Below are positions 18,268 to 27,275 of a stretch of DNA of 64,000 bases, piece by piece. The translations under genes were made by a program, and so were the position numbers. The notes under the pieces were generated by a model. It was not told the DNA's origin. It was given only the letters and a program-made list of their open reading frames with translations, and searched no databases. This DNA is from CAWEHU01 sp963808965. GTDB lineage: Bacteria; Pseudomonadota; Alphaproteobacteria; Acetobacterales; Acetobacteraceae. The stretch is from NCBI GenBank assembly GCA_963808965.1, contig CAWEHU010000011.1, forward strand, positions 67,400 to 131,399, written 5' to 3'. How positions within the stretch are numbered: position 1 is the stretch's first letter; every line of letters begins with the position of its first letter.

Positions 18268-19905
18268 GTGACCTCTCTCGCCGAACTCGCGCTTCCCGTA
18301 CACAAAACCTGGAAGCACCACGCCGCGGAGGCTCTGGCCGGCACCGGGGTGCACGCGTCCCGCCCCGTCCATGCGAACCTGACCGCCCCCGCCCTGGTGG
18401 CGGAGGCGATCCGGCGGCAGGAAGGAACGCTGTCCGCGGACGGAGCCTTGATCGTAAAGACGGGGGTGCATACCGGCCGCTCGGCCCAGGATAAATTCGT
18501 CGTGGACGAGCCGGATACCGCGAAAGACGTCTGGTGGGGCAAGACCAACCAGCGCCTCGCACCCGAGAAGTTCGCGACCCTGAAAGCACGCGTACAGGCC
18601 TACCTCCAAGGCCAGGAATTGTTCACGCAAGACCTCTACGCCGGAGCCGATCCGGCGCGCCGGTTGCGCGTGCGCCTGGTATCCACCGGGGCATGGCACA
18701 GCCTGTTCGCGCGCAACATGTTCATCCGGCCGAGCGAAGCCGAGTTGGCCGGGTTCGAGCCCGATTACGTCATTCTGCACGCGCCGCACTTTCATGCCGA
18801 TCCGTCGGTGGACGGCACGCGCGGCAGTACCGCGGTCGCGATGTCGTTTCAGGAGCGGATAATCGTGATCGCCGGCACCGAGTATGCGGGCGAGATCAAG
18901 AAGTCGATCTTTACGGCCATGAACTGGAATTTGCCGCTCGACGGCGTGTTGCCCATGCATTGCAGCGCCAATATCGGGCGGAACGGGGATGTCGCGCTCT
19001 TCTTTGGTCTGTCCGGCACGGGCAAGACGACGCTTTCCTCTGATCCGAATCGGAGGCTGATCGGCGACGACGAACACGGATGGGGCCCGGAGGGCGTCTT
19101 CAATTTCGAGGGCGGCTGCTACGCAAAGGTAATCAATCTGTCCGCCGAGGCCGAACCGGAGATATGGGCCGCGACGCACCGGTTCGGCACAGTGCTGGAA
19201 AACGTCGTGGCGGACCGCCACGGCAATCTGGATCTCACCGATGGGTCGCTGACCGAGAACACACGGTCCTGCTACCCGGTCGAGTACATACCGAACGTGG
19301 AGCTGTCCGGACGCGGCGGCCAGCCGCGCAACGTGGTGCTGCTGACCGCCGACGCGTTCGGGGTATTGCCGCCGATCGCGAAACTCACGCCGGCGCAGGC
19401 GATGTATCATTTTCTGTCCGGATACACGGCGCGGGTCGCGGGAACCGAGAAGGGTGTCGGCTCCGAACCGCAAGCGACCTTCTCCACCTGTTTCGCGGCC
19501 CCGTTCCTCCCCCGTTCGCCCGACGTGTACGGCCGGATGCTCGAACGCCTGATCCAGCAGCACGAGGCTGATTGCTGGCTGGTCAACACGGGCTGGACGG
19601 GAGGCGCCTACGGAGTCGGGCAGCGCATGAGCATCAAGCACACCCGCGCCCTGCTGAATGCCGCGCTCGACGGAACCCTGGCGCGCTGCCGGTTCCGCCG
19701 CGACCCGTTCTTCGGGCTGATGGTCCCGGAAGCGATGCCCGGCATAAGCCCGGAGGTGCTCGACCCTCGGCAAGCCTGGGCTGACCGGCAGGCCTATGAC
19801 CGCGCCGCCCGCGATCTCGCGGCGCGGTTCGAGAAAAACTTCGAGGCCTTCGTTGGCGCGGTCGGTGAAGACGTGAAGGCGGCCGCGATCAGGCCGGCGG
19901 CCTAA
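18268..19905 (+). CDS. pckA: Phosphoenolpyruvate carboxykinase (ATP)
   Basis: Converts oxaloacetate and ATP to phosphoenolpyruvate, ADP and CO2, the first committed step of gluconeogenesis. 545 residues, as expected. The P-loop GLSGTGKTTLSSD, the metal-binding LIGDDEHGW, the FNFEGGCYAK block and the SGYTARVAGTEKG substrate loop are all intact. A GTG start at 18268 with an upstream GAGGAG ribosome site is preferred to an in-frame TTG at 18229. It is monocistronic in appearance; prmC starts about fifty bases after the stop. Confidence 0.96.
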   Translation: MTSLAELALPVHKTWKHHAAEALAGTGVHASRPVHANLTAPALVAEAIRRQEGTLSADGALIVKTGVHTGRSAQDKFVVDEPDTAKDVWWGKTNQRLAPEKFATLKARVQAYLQGQELFTQDLYAGADPARRLRVRLVSTGAWHSLFARNMFIRPSEAELAGFEPDYVILHAPHFHADPSVDGTRGSTAVAMSFQERIIVIAGTEYAGEIKKSIFTAMNWNLPLDGVLPMHCSANIGRNGDVALFFGLSGTGKTTLSSDPNRRLIGDDEHGWGPEGVFNFEGGCYAKVINLSAEAEPEIWAATHRFGTVLENVVADRHGNLDLTDGSLTENTRSCYPVEYIPNVELSGRGGQPRNVVLLTADAFGVLPPIAKLTPAQAMYHFLSGYTARVAGTEKGVGSEPQATFSTCFAAPFLPRSPDVYGRMLERLIQQHEADCWLVNTGWTGGAYGVGQRMSIKHTRALLNAALDGTLARCRFRRDPFFGLMVPEAMPGISPEVLDPRQAWADRQAYDRAARDLAARFEKNFEAFVGAVGEDVKAAAIRPAA

Positions 19906-19954
19906 CGGCGCCGGCCTATCCAGAGTTACGGCGCTCGCCGAGGCTCCTCTCCGG

Positions 19955-20815
19955 GTGAGCGCCGACGCCGCCCGGTGCTCCCGCTCGGCGGCGCTCCTCC
20001 GCGCCTCGGCGATGCTGCGGTCCGCCGGAATCGAGAGACCTCGGCTCGAAGCCCGGTTGCTGCTCGCGCATGCCCTCGGCGTTACCCCTGAGGCGCTTGT
20101 GCGCGAGCCGGAGTCGATTCTGGATGCCCGCGTCTACGAGCGGCTGGTGCAACGGCGAGCGGCCCGCGAGCCGCTGGCCCATGTCCTTGGCGAACGTGAG
20201 TTCTGGAGCCTCCGTTTCGCCGTGTCCCCGGCCACGCTCATCCCGCGCCCGGATACTGAAACTCTCGTGGAAGCCGCGCTGGAGGCCCATCCCGACCGCT
20301 CCCGGGTACGCACGGTGCTCGACCTCGGAACCGGCACCGGCTGCCTGCTTCTGGCCACCTTGTCCGAATTCGCGGGTGCGTTCGGGGTGGGTGTCGATCT
20401 CGCGCCGGCAGCCTTGGCGCTCGCCAGCAGGAATGCCCAAACACTCGGGCTGGCCGACCGCGCCGCCTTCCTGTGCGCCGATTGGGCCGCCCCGCTTGCA
20501 GGGCCATTCGACCTGATCTTGTCGAACCCCCCTTACGTCGCCACATCCGCGATCGAAGGCTTGGCCCCCGAGGTGGCGTCCTTCGAGCCGCGGCGCGCGC
20601 TCGATGGTGGGGCGGACGGCCTGGATGCGTACCGGCGGATCATCCCCACCCTGCCCCGACTGCTCGGGCCTCGTGGCGTGGCGGTGCTGGAACTCGGGAT
20701 CGGGCAAGCAGAGCAGGTTTCCGATCTGGCGCGGCGGACCGGTTTAGCGACCTCGGTTCGCCCCGACCTCGCCGGAATTCCCCGCGCTCTGGTTGTTTCG
20801 GAGCGTTTGCCCTGA
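19955..20815 (+). CDS. prmC: Peptide chain release factor N5-glutamine methyltransferase
   Basis: Methylates the Gln of the GGQ motif in release factors RF1 and RF2. It has the N-terminal helical domain (LEARLLLAHALGV, then EPLAHVLGEREFW), the SAM-binding VLDLGTGTGCLLL and the catalytic NPPY in LILSNPPYVATSAI. 286 residues with a GTG start. The usual partner prfA is not upstream here (pckA is), but the downstream DUF4167 gene is in the conserved alphaproteobacterial position. Confidence 0.94.
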   Translation: MSADAARCSRSAALLRASAMLRSAGIERPRLEARLLLAHALGVTPEALVREPESILDARVYERLVQRRAAREPLAHVLGEREFWSLRFAVSPATLIPRPDTETLVEAALEAHPDRSRVRTVLDLGTGTGCLLLATLSEFAGAFGVGVDLAPAALALASRNAQTLGLADRAAFLCADWAAPLAGPFDLILSNPPYVATSAIEGLAPEVASFEPRRALDGGADGLDAYRRIIPTLPRLLGPRGVAVLELGIGQAEQVSDLARRTGLATSVRPDLAGIPRALVVSERLP

Positions 20816-21069
20816 AAAAACCGTTTGGCAGAGTGGGGAAGGACGGTTAGCTTCGGGTCGTGGCGGGGTTCGCTGCTTTGCGGCGTGCCCCAGGTGCCTT
20901 GGCCGAATCGGTTCTCGTGTCCTTTAGTGCGGACGCAGATCCAACGGTGAGGCGTCCGCCGGCACCAACGTCGATGGATCGAAGCTGGCCGTGGGCTCGC
21001 CCTAGGAGATGCGCTCGCATGTCCGGGGCCGCAAGCAGGGCTGCAACAGGAAAGCGCGACGGCAAACGA

Positions 21070-21549
21070 ATGAACATGAAGCGAATGCGGGGACGTAACC
21101 ACCGGGGCGGTGGGGGCGGCGGCGGCGGGGGCGGCGGGTTGCGCCACCACGGCGGCGGCGTTCCGTTGAACCGCAACCATGTGTTCGACAGCAACGGTCC
21201 CGACGTGCGGGTCCGCGGGACGGCGCAGCAGCTCTTCGAGAAGTATTTGCAGCTCGGCCGCGACGCTACGAGCGGCGGCGACCGCGTGACGGCGGAAAGC
21301 TACTTCCAGCACGCCGAACACTACTTCCGCATTCTCAACGCGATGAACCAGGCCGCGCAGCAAAACCAGCAGAACGGCCAGCACGTCTCGCCTCAGGGCG
21401 GACGGCGTCAGCAGCAGGGCTTGGAGGAGGGCGTGCAGCCCTCAGGGAACGGCGCAGACTCCGAGGAGACGGACGGCCGCATTCCTGGCGTGGGCGACCA
21501 GCCGGAATCCCGCGAAATTCCGATCGCGGCCGCTCCGCCGGAGAATTGA
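21070..21549 (+). CDS. DUF4167 domain protein
   Basis: 159-residue protein of the alphaproteobacterial DUF4167 family, usually found next to prmC as it is here. The basic N-terminus MNMKRMRGRNHRGG leads into a poly-Gly run, then the conserved domain NHVFDSNGPDVRVRGTAQQL and YFQHAEHYFRILNAMNQ, then a Gln/Asn/Gly-rich disordered tail. A basic Gly-rich start with a helical core suggests RNA or ribosome association, but no function is established. The start at 21070 is chosen because the 70 codons upstream show no family similarity. Confidence 0.85.
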   Translation: MNMKRMRGRNHRGGGGGGGGGGGLRHHGGGVPLNRNHVFDSNGPDVRVRGTAQQLFEKYLQLGRDATSGGDRVTAESYFQHAEHYFRILNAMNQAAQQNQQNGQHVSPQGGRRQQQGLEEGVQPSGNGADSEETDGRIPGVGDQPESREIPIAAAPPEN

Positions 21550-21551
21550 TC

Positions 21552-22445
21552 CTAAGTCCTTTCTCCCGCGTCCACCGCATCGCGCAGCTTCCGCGCCTCC
21601 GGTCCTGAAATCAGGCGGAGGCGCAGGAAGAGGTCGATCAGGACCAGGTTCACATTGAACTTGAACGCATCGGTGTCCCGCACCGTCTCCAGCACGCGCG
21701 GCAACGGCCACAGCTCGAACTCCGCGACCTCGCCATCCGACGGATGCGGCACGAACCCCGGAGGGAGGTATAGGTCGTAGCAGTGCAGCAGATCGCGGCG
21801 CAGGCCTTCCGTGCGCTCCATCGCGTAAGCGATATGGCCCACGAGTGTCGCCTTCTCCGCAAGATCGGGCGGGATCGCGGCCTCCTCTTCGGCCTCCTTG
21901 AGCAGCGTCTCCCAGGGTGTCAGGCCTGACGGAACGCCGCCCGCGGCGAGATGATCCAGCTTGCCGGGATCCAGGTGCTTGTCCGCGGCGCGGCGGCCCA
22001 CCCAAAGGTGCAGGCCGTCATCCCGCCGGACCAGCCCGTTAACGTGGACGCCGATCGCCCTCACGCCGAAGCTAGGCAACGCGCCGCGGTCGACCGCCGC
22101 CAGCACCGGCCCGTCCGGCTCGGCGCGAACGTCGAACGCCTCGTTGCGCCAACGGTGAAAGCCGTGCTCCGCGAGGGCGCGGGCGATCGGCTGGAGCCGC
22201 GCGGGGTCGGTGAGCGTGACTCCCCCCGGATCGGCCCGGATCTCCGCGAAGCCGGCGAGTGCTGCTGCCAGTTCGGGCAAGACCCACCCCACCTGCGCCG
22301 TCCCGATGCGGAACGGGAGCCGCCGTCCCGGCAGGCGGACGTTGTGGCAGGCATGCACATGCCGCAGGAAGCCGTCCGCCGCCGTCGTGTTCTGCAATGC
22401 TCTCGCCTTCTCAACACCCGGACGGCATGCCACATGGCCAACCAT
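21552..22445 (-). CDS. NUDIX hydrolase with N-terminal DUF4743-like domain
   Basis: 297 residues. The N-terminal part (FLRHVHACHNVRLPGRRLPF, then LAEHGFHRWRNEAFDV) matches the domain that precedes NUDIX in this subfamily. The NUDIX box is GGVPSGLTPWETLLKEAEEE, a variant of Gx5Ex7REUxEExGU with Lys in place of Arg. Relatives act on nucleoside diphosphate-linked substrates or thiamine pyrophosphate, but the substrate here is unknown. The listed ATG at 22445 overlaps the divergent ABC transporter start base for base, leaving no promoter, so a later start such as TTG 22397 is also plausible. Confidence 0.82.
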   Translation of the reverse strand: MVGHVACRPGVEKARALQNTTAADGFLRHVHACHNVRLPGRRLPFRIGTAQVGWVLPELAAALAGFAEIRADPGGVTLTDPARLQPIARALAEHGFHRWRNEAFDVRAEPDGPVLAAVDRGALPSFGVRAIGVHVNGLVRRDDGLHLWVGRRAADKHLDPGKLDHLAAGGVPSGLTPWETLLKEAEEEAAIPPDLAEKATLVGHIAYAMERTEGLRRDLLHCYDLYLPPGFVPHPSDGEVAEFELWPLPRVLETVRDTDAFKFNVNLVLIDLFLRLRLISGPEARKLRDAVDAGERT

Positions 22446-24324
22446 GCCGTCCTTCTCCTCCCCGATCGGCGCCTCTTCTGATCGCCGCTCCCTGCCCAGT
22501 CCACAACGCTCCAGCCTGCAAACGGTCCGTTCGCTGCTGCCCTATCTGTGGCCGAAGGAGGACACGCACGCGCGGGTGCGCGTCGTCATAGCGGTCCTGT
22601 TCCTCGTTTCGGCCAAGGTCGCCACGGTCTACGTCCCCATCGTATATGCGCGAGCCGTGGATACGCTCTCGCCCAAGGGGGGCGGGCTGGTCGTGATCCC
22701 GGCCGCGCTGATCCTCGGCTACGGGCTCTTGCGCGTGGCCTCGGCGGGATTCGGCGAGTTGCGGGACGCCGTGTTCGCGGCGGTCCAGCAGCGCACAGTG
22801 CGCAAGGTCGGCCTGCAAACCTTCGTTCACCTGCACCGGCTTTCGCTCCGTTTCCATCTCGACCGCCAGACCGGCGGCCTCTCGCGCGCCCTGGAGCGGG
22901 GAACGACCGGCATCGAATCGGTGCTGCGGCTGACCGTGTTCAACATCATCCCGACCTTCCTCGAGATGCTGATGGTCACGGGCATCCTCTGGGTCATGTT
23001 CGACTGGCGCTTTGCGCTCGTCACCTTTCTCGCCGTCGCCGCCTATATGGGTTTCACGCTCATTTTCACGAATTGGCGGGTGCGCTTCCGTCGTATCATG
23101 AACGAGACGGATAGCGAGGCGCAGACCAAGGCGGTCGACAGCCTGCTGAATTACGAGACGGTCAAGTATTTCGGCAACGAGGGTCACGAGGCCCGCCGCT
23201 TCGACGAGGCGCTCGCCCGCTACGAGCGTGCCGCGGTGCGCTCGCAGGTGACGCTGAACATGCTCAATCTCGGCCAGGCGACGATCATCGCCGCCGGGCT
23301 CGCCGTGGTGATGCTGCTGGCCGCGAGCGGCGTGCAGCAGGGCACGATGACCGTTGGCAAGTTCGTGCTCGTCAACACCTACCTGATGCAGCTCTATCAA
23401 CCGCTGAATTTCCTCGGTTTCGTCTATCGCGAGATCAAGCAGGGGTTGGTGGACATGGAGCAGATGTTCCGCCTGTTGCATGTCGGCCAGGAGGTCGCGG
23501 ACCGGCCCGACGCCCGTGCCCTCGCGGCCCATCTCTCCGAGGGGCCGGCCGGGGAAGTGCGATTCGAGGGCGTGCGCTTCGGCTACCGGCCTGACCGCGA
23601 GATCCTGAAAGGCATCGATATCGCCGTCCCGGCCGGGCGCAAGCTGGCGATCGTCGGGCCGACCGGCGCGGGCAAATCGACCATCAGCCGCCTCTTGTTC
23701 CGGTTTTACGACGTGACCGAGGGCCGCATCCTGATCGACGGCCAGGACATCCGCGACGTGACCCAGGACAGCCTCCGCGCGGCGATCGGCGTGGTGCCGC
23801 AAGACACGGTGCTGTTCAACGATACGATCCGCTACAACATCGCCTACGGCCGCCCCGGCGCGAGCCAGGAGGAGATCGAGCAGGCGGCCCGGCTCGCTCA
23901 GGTGCACGACTTCGTCCTCCGCCTGCCGGACGGTTACGATACGCGCGTGGGCGAACGCGGGCTGAAGCTGTCGGGGGGCGAGAAGCAGAGGGTCGCCATC
24001 GCCCGCACCATCCTGAAGGACCCGCGCATTCTCATATTGGACGAAGCGACCAGCGCCCTCGATACGCGCACCGAGCAGGAGATCCAGACCGCCCTCCGCG
24101 CCGTCGTCCGGCATCGGACCACGCTCGTCATCGCTCACCGGCTATCGACCGTCGTGGATGCCGACGAGATCGTCGTGCTTCAGGATGGTTTGGTGGCCGA
24201 GCGCGGCACTCATGCGAGCCTCCTCGCCCGGGGCGGGCTCTACGCCCAGATGTGGGCGCTGCAAGCCGAGCAGGAGCACGGAGAGGAGGCCGCCGAGTTG
24301 GAGGCGGGCTTGTCGGCGGTTTGA
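22444..24324 (+). CDS. ABC transporter, ATP-binding/permease fusion (Atm1/HMT1-like exporter)
   Basis: 626 residues with a six-helix transmembrane domain and one ATPase domain. The membrane part contains ETDSEAQTKAVDSLLNYETV and KYFGNEGHEARRF, the hallmark of Atm1-type exporters, which move glutathione-linked metal or sulfur species. The ATPase has Walker A VGPTGAGKSTISRL, signature LSGGEKQRVAIAR, Walker B ILILDEATSALD and the H-loop IAHRLSTV. The start at 22444 is the first ATG before the conserved sequence. It is divergent from a NUDIX gene and followed closely by a small unknown protein. Export of a glutathione conjugate in iron-sulfur or metal homeostasis is the best inference. Confidence 0.88.
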   Translation: MPSFSSPIGASSDRRSLPSPQRSSLQTVRSLLPYLWPKEDTHARVRVVIAVLFLVSAKVATVYVPIVYARAVDTLSPKGGGLVVIPAALILGYGLLRVASAGFGELRDAVFAAVQQRTVRKVGLQTFVHLHRLSLRFHLDRQTGGLSRALERGTTGIESVLRLTVFNIIPTFLEMLMVTGILWVMFDWRFALVTFLAVAAYMGFTLIFTNWRVRFRRIMNETDSEAQTKAVDSLLNYETVKYFGNEGHEARRFDEALARYERAAVRSQVTLNMLNLGQATIIAAGLAVVMLLAASGVQQGTMTVGKFVLVNTYLMQLYQPLNFLGFVYREIKQGLVDMEQMFRLLHVGQEVADRPDARALAAHLSEGPAGEVRFEGVRFGYRPDREILKGIDIAVPAGRKLAIVGPTGAGKSTISRLLFRFYDVTEGRILIDGQDIRDVTQDSLRAAIGVVPQDTVLFNDTIRYNIAYGRPGASQEEIEQAARLAQVHDFVLRLPDGYDTRVGERGLKLSGGEKQRVAIARTILKDPRILILDEATSALDTRTEQEIQTALRAVVRHRTTLVIAHRLSTVVDADEIVVLQDGLVAERGTHASLLARGGLYAQMWALQAEQEHGEEAAELEAGLSAV

Positions 24325-24368
24325 ATCCGCCTTGCCGGGTTCCATATCGGGCCAAAGGAGCGCGTGCG

Positions 24369-24668
24369 ATGCCGATGCAGTTGGACCCCGATACCGATCT
24401 GGATGGACCGCCCCCCGCCGACCTCAGCTACGCCGGCGCGGTGATCGACAAAGCGATCGAATACATGGTGAGCCAGAATATCGGTTCGCTGGCCATCGCC
24501 TCGGCCCTGCTCGGCGGTTCTCTCGGGCTCCTCGCCCGCACCATGCCGGACGGCGCCATTCTACGCATCCTTGAGAACGCGATGGAGAGCGTCCAGGCCG
24601 GCGAGTTGCGTCGCATCGCCGATCCGCCCCCCGCCACCGCGCACCCAAGCGCCCTCAAGCGCGCTTGA
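24369..24668 (+). CDS. Small hypothetical protein
   Basis: 99 residues, not recognised. It starts at an ATG with a good ribosome site (AAAGGAG, eight bases away). The acidic N-terminus MPMQLDPDTDLDGPPPADLS is followed by a helix with a hydrophobic Gly/Ala/Leu stretch (GSLAIASALLGGSLGLLA) that could be one weak membrane segment, and an Ala/Pro tail. It follows the ABC exporter by about 45 bases in the same direction and may be co-transcribed. Confidence 0.55.
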   Translation: MPMQLDPDTDLDGPPPADLSYAGAVIDKAIEYMVSQNIGSLAIASALLGGSLGLLARTMPDGAILRILENAMESVQAGELRRIADPPPATAHPSALKRA

Positions 24669-24762
24669 CGGGGCCAGTCGGCTTCGCCATAACCCCGGCC
24701 TTCCGAAACGCCGGCCTGCGCGGAAGCCTCGCGCGCGCCTTGCTGGATCGAGGTTTCTCGCG

Positions 24763-25068
24763 ATGTCCCGCCGCTGCCAGATCACGGGCAAGGGCGTTCT
24801 GACGGGCAACAACGTCAGCCACGCCAACAACAAGACCCGTCGCCGCTTCCTGCCGAATTTGCAGGAAACCTCCCTCCTCTCGGATGTCCTGGGCGCGCCG
24901 GTGCGGCTGCGCCTTTCAACGCGCGCCATCCGCACGATCGAGCACAATGGGGGGATCGACGCTTTCTTGCTTTCCACCCCGAATACCCGGCTTCCCGCTG
25001 AGGCCCGGGTAATCAAGCGCCGGATCGAACGCGCCCGCGCCAGGCAGGAAGCCACGAACGCGGCCTGA
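24763..25068 (+). CDS. rpmB: 50S ribosomal protein L28
   Basis: Ribosomal large-subunit protein of 101 residues. The N-terminal MSRRCQITGKGVLTGNNVSH and the NNKTRRRFLPNLQ segment are diagnostic, and the C-terminal extension with DAFLLSTPN is the alphaproteobacterial form. The alphaproteobacterial L28 keeps only the first of the zinc-ligand cysteines (Cys5 here), so no zinc site is expected. It stands alone, with no rpmG nearby, which is usual in this class. Confidence 0.97.
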   Translation: MSRRCQITGKGVLTGNNVSHANNKTRRRFLPNLQETSLLSDVLGAPVRLRLSTRAIRTIEHNGGIDAFLLSTPNTRLPAEARVIKRRIERARARQEATNAA

Positions 25069-25438
25069 TCGCGCGGGCCTCGAACCCGCGAGCTCCGGCG
25101 CGCGCTCGTACCGGGCCTGAACGCCCTCGTAACACGCCAGCACCGAGCCGGAACTTCTGTCGCGTCAGGATCATCGCCGACCGAAGGCTTTGATCGGCGC
25201 GAGGCGTACCTCGACGCCCCGCGCGATGGCGATTATGGCATGGCGAACGTGGAACCTCGAACAGCGGAGGTTGACCGCAGGATCGCGAACGGTAACGCTC
25301 GCGCTCTCGCAAGGGAAACCAGCCATCGTTTTGCGATGCCGCAGCGGTATTCGGGTGTCAGCGCCGGAATCGAGGAGACTTCCTTGCCTTTGCCGCACTG
25401 ATCGCGGCTTATCGAGTCCTGGCTATGGAGGAGCGAAG
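25069..25438. other. Intergenic stretch of about 370 bases, nothing recognised
   Basis: Between rpmB and the Rap1a-like gene. Open frames run through it but show no conserved protein, start or ribosome site. No tRNA, terminator with a T-run, or repeat was seen. It probably carries the rpmB terminator and the promoter of the downstream small-gene pair. Confidence 0.4.
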
Positions 25439-25861
25439 ATGGTTGTCGAGGTCAAGAAGAGGGCTGCCGTTTTGGGATTGGCCGTCGCGCTTGGCAGCCC
25501 GGGGATCAGTTCGGCCGCTGTTTTGGAATTGCAATTCCCGCCCCGAACGGTGCAGGATCTGATTGCGATCTGTTCGCCGGCAAAGGACGACCCCATGATG
25601 ACCGCGGCCATAAACTATTGCCACGGCTATGCGGAAGGTGCGGTTGTCGTCGAGATGGCCCACGAGTTGCAACGAGGAGGTCGCAAGCTATTTTGTTTGC
25701 CGAACCCGCCGCCTCCAAGTGGATCGGAGCTGGGCAGCTTCATCGTCTGGGCCAATCAGGATCCGTCTCGCCTGACGCAGCCAGCGATCGATGGCATGTT
25801 CCTTTACCTTGCGCAGAAATATCCGTGCGCTAACCAGAGTGCGGGCACGGGACGGAGATAG
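25439..25861 (+). CDS. Exported Rap1a/Tai-like protein
   Basis: 140 residues with a signal peptide (VKKRAAVLGLAVALGSPGISSA). The mature part has the pattern of the Rap1a/Tai family: a Cys in LIAICSPAKDD, then INYCHGYAEGAVVV, and a third Cys in RKLFCLPNPP followed by a helical segment ending KYPC. In known members these cysteines form disulfides and some bind type VI amidase effectors, giving immunity. No effector or secretion gene is nearby, so immunity is not supported here. The start follows GGAGG by seven bases. Confidence 0.6.
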   Translation: MVVEVKKRAAVLGLAVALGSPGISSAAVLELQFPPRTVQDLIAICSPAKDDPMMTAAINYCHGYAEGAVVVEMAHELQRGGRKLFCLPNPPPPSGSELGSFIVWANQDPSRLTQPAIDGMFLYLAQKYPCANQSAGTGRR

Positions 25862-25865
25862 CGAG

Positions 25866-26153
25866 ATGCGCCACTTCATCCTGGCGATCGCAGTCGCGAG
25901 CGTGTCCTTGGCAGGCTGCGCAAACCTCAGCCCGACCGAGCAACGTGCCTTAACCGGAACCGGAATCGGCACTGCCGGGGGCGCTGTTATCGGAGCGATA
26001 GCCGGCAATGCTGGCCTGGGCGCCGGCATCGGCGCTGCGGCGGGTCTCGCTGGAGGGCTGCTCTACGACCAGGCAAAAAAGAGCGAGGCGGCATCATACC
26101 GTGCCGGCTATCGCGCCGGCGCGAGGGGTGCTCCGTCGACTTCTCCGCAATAA
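25866..26153 (+). CDS. Lipoprotein with glycine-zipper segment
   Basis: 95 residues with a lipoprotein signal: MRHFILAIAVASVSLAGC, the lipobox LAGC giving Cys18 as the lipidation site. It is followed by a Gly-zipper pair of hydrophobic helices (GTAGGAVIGAIAGNAGLGAG, then IGAAAGLAGGLLYDQ) of the outer-membrane YMGG/SlyB-like kind, and a short polar tail. It probably sits in the outer membrane. It starts four bases after the Rap1a-like gene and is probably co-transcribed with it. Confidence 0.72.
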   Translation: MRHFILAIAVASVSLAGCANLSPTEQRALTGTGIGTAGGAVIGAIAGNAGLGAGIGAAAGLAGGLLYDQAKKSEAASYRAGYRAGARGAPSTSPQ

Positions 26154-26218
26154 CGTTGTTGGGCAGGCAGCCCGAGCATCGCCCGCGCTTCACTCTGGCG
26201 CAGCTGCGCCAGCCGCTG

Positions 26219-27163
26219 TTATCCCGTGATATCCGCCGACAGGCCGGATAAGGCATAGAGCCAGATGAGCAGGGAGACGATCGAGAATAGCGTCGTCATC
26301 GAAACGGTAGAGGCGACCATTATTTCCTCGCACCTGTATTCCCCGGCGAGGATGTAGACGGTCTTGGCGGTCGGGACCGCGGCGCACACGACCGCGGCGA
26401 TCGTGTAGAGGGGATCGAGGCCGCAAGCGCGTGACAGGCCATAGACGATCAGCGGCATAAGGACGAGTTTGATCGCGGTGAGCACTGCGGAGCGCCCCAA
26501 ATTCGCTTGCAGGCCACCCAGGGAAAGTCCGAGACCGATCGCGAACAGAGCGCAAGGCGTGAGCGCACCGGCAAGGATATTCATGTAATCGATGACCGCG
26601 CCGGGCAGGCAAATCCCGAGGATCGACCAGGCCACGCCGAGCAAGGTCGAGAGAACCATCGGGTTGAGCACGATATGGCGCATCAACACGGAGGCCTGCA
26701 TACGCCCGCCCGCTGTGTGCTGCCCGTCGATCTCGAGCAGGATGATGGCAGCCGGGAACATCACCAACGCGACGAAAACTGTGGCGATCGCCGCCGGAAG
26801 CACGGCGCGCGGGCCGTAAATAGCGTTGAGGATCGGCAGCGCGACGAAGCCGGTGTTCGTCATCGACGCGGCCATTCCGTGCATCGTCCGGCGGCCCAGG
26901 CCGGAGCGCGTTCGCATCACCGCGAAGACAAGCGCAAAGCAGATTAGAGAGCCGCCGCCGAAGGCGGCCAGGAACCGCCACGCGAGCAACGTTCGGGCAT
27001 GCTCCTGCGCGATTGTAACGAACAAGAGCGCGGGCATGGCGACATTGTAGGCGAAATGGATGAGCTCGTCGGCCAGCCTACGCGACAAGTAGCCCGTCAA
27101 GGCGGCGAGCCAACCTGTTACGATCACAGCGAAGACCGGCAGAATGAGGTCTGCGACCCGCAC
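26219..27163 (-). CDS. AEC-family transporter (auxin efflux carrier fold)
   Basis: 314-residue integral membrane protein with about ten hydrophobic segments and the AEC inverted-repeat layout: an N-terminal VADLILPVFAVIVTGWLA, the mid-protein MTNTGFVALPILNAIYG and a C-terminal AAVVCAAVPTAKTVYILA. Family members export or take up carboxylates such as malonate or malate. No substrate gene lies beside it. It is convergent with the small lipoprotein gene. Confidence 0.83.
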   Translation of the reverse strand: MRVADLILPVFAVIVTGWLAALTGYLSRRLADELIHFAYNVAMPALLFVTIAQEHARTLLAWRFLAAFGGGSLICFALVFAVMRTRSGLGRRTMHGMAASMTNTGFVALPILNAIYGPRAVLPAAIATVFVALVMFPAAIILLEIDGQHTAGGRMQASVLMRHIVLNPMVLSTLLGVAWSILGICLPGAVIDYMNILAGALTPCALFAIGLGLSLGGLQANLGRSAVLTAIKLVLMPLIVYGLSRACGLDPLYTIAAVVCAAVPTAKTVYILAGEYRCEEIMVASTVSMTTLFSIVSLLIWLYALSGLSADITG

Positions 27164-27275
27164 GCGGTCAACTCCGATTCGGCACTAATCGGACGGCGAT
27201 AGCCGACGATGACCCATCGTCATCGCGACGGATCGCCGTGGCAAGGATTTTGGTTTGAGAGGCCGCCCGACGCGC

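Noticed and set aside
18247..19773. 508-codon open frame on the minus strand
   Set aside because: Lies wholly opposite pckA, which has all its motifs; His/Arg-rich composition typical of a shadow frame.
21110..21150. G-rich run as a possible G-quadruplex or assembly artefact
   Set aside because: It encodes the poly-Gly linker of the DUF4167 protein, in frame, and needs no other explanation.
22411..24138. 575-codon open frame on the minus strand
   Set aside because: Opposite the Atm1-like exporter; Asp/His/Arg-rich, no domain.
25439..26153. Type VI immunity module
   Set aside because: The Rap1a-like protein has no effector or type VI gene nearby; the neighbour is an ordinary glycine-zipper lipoprotein.
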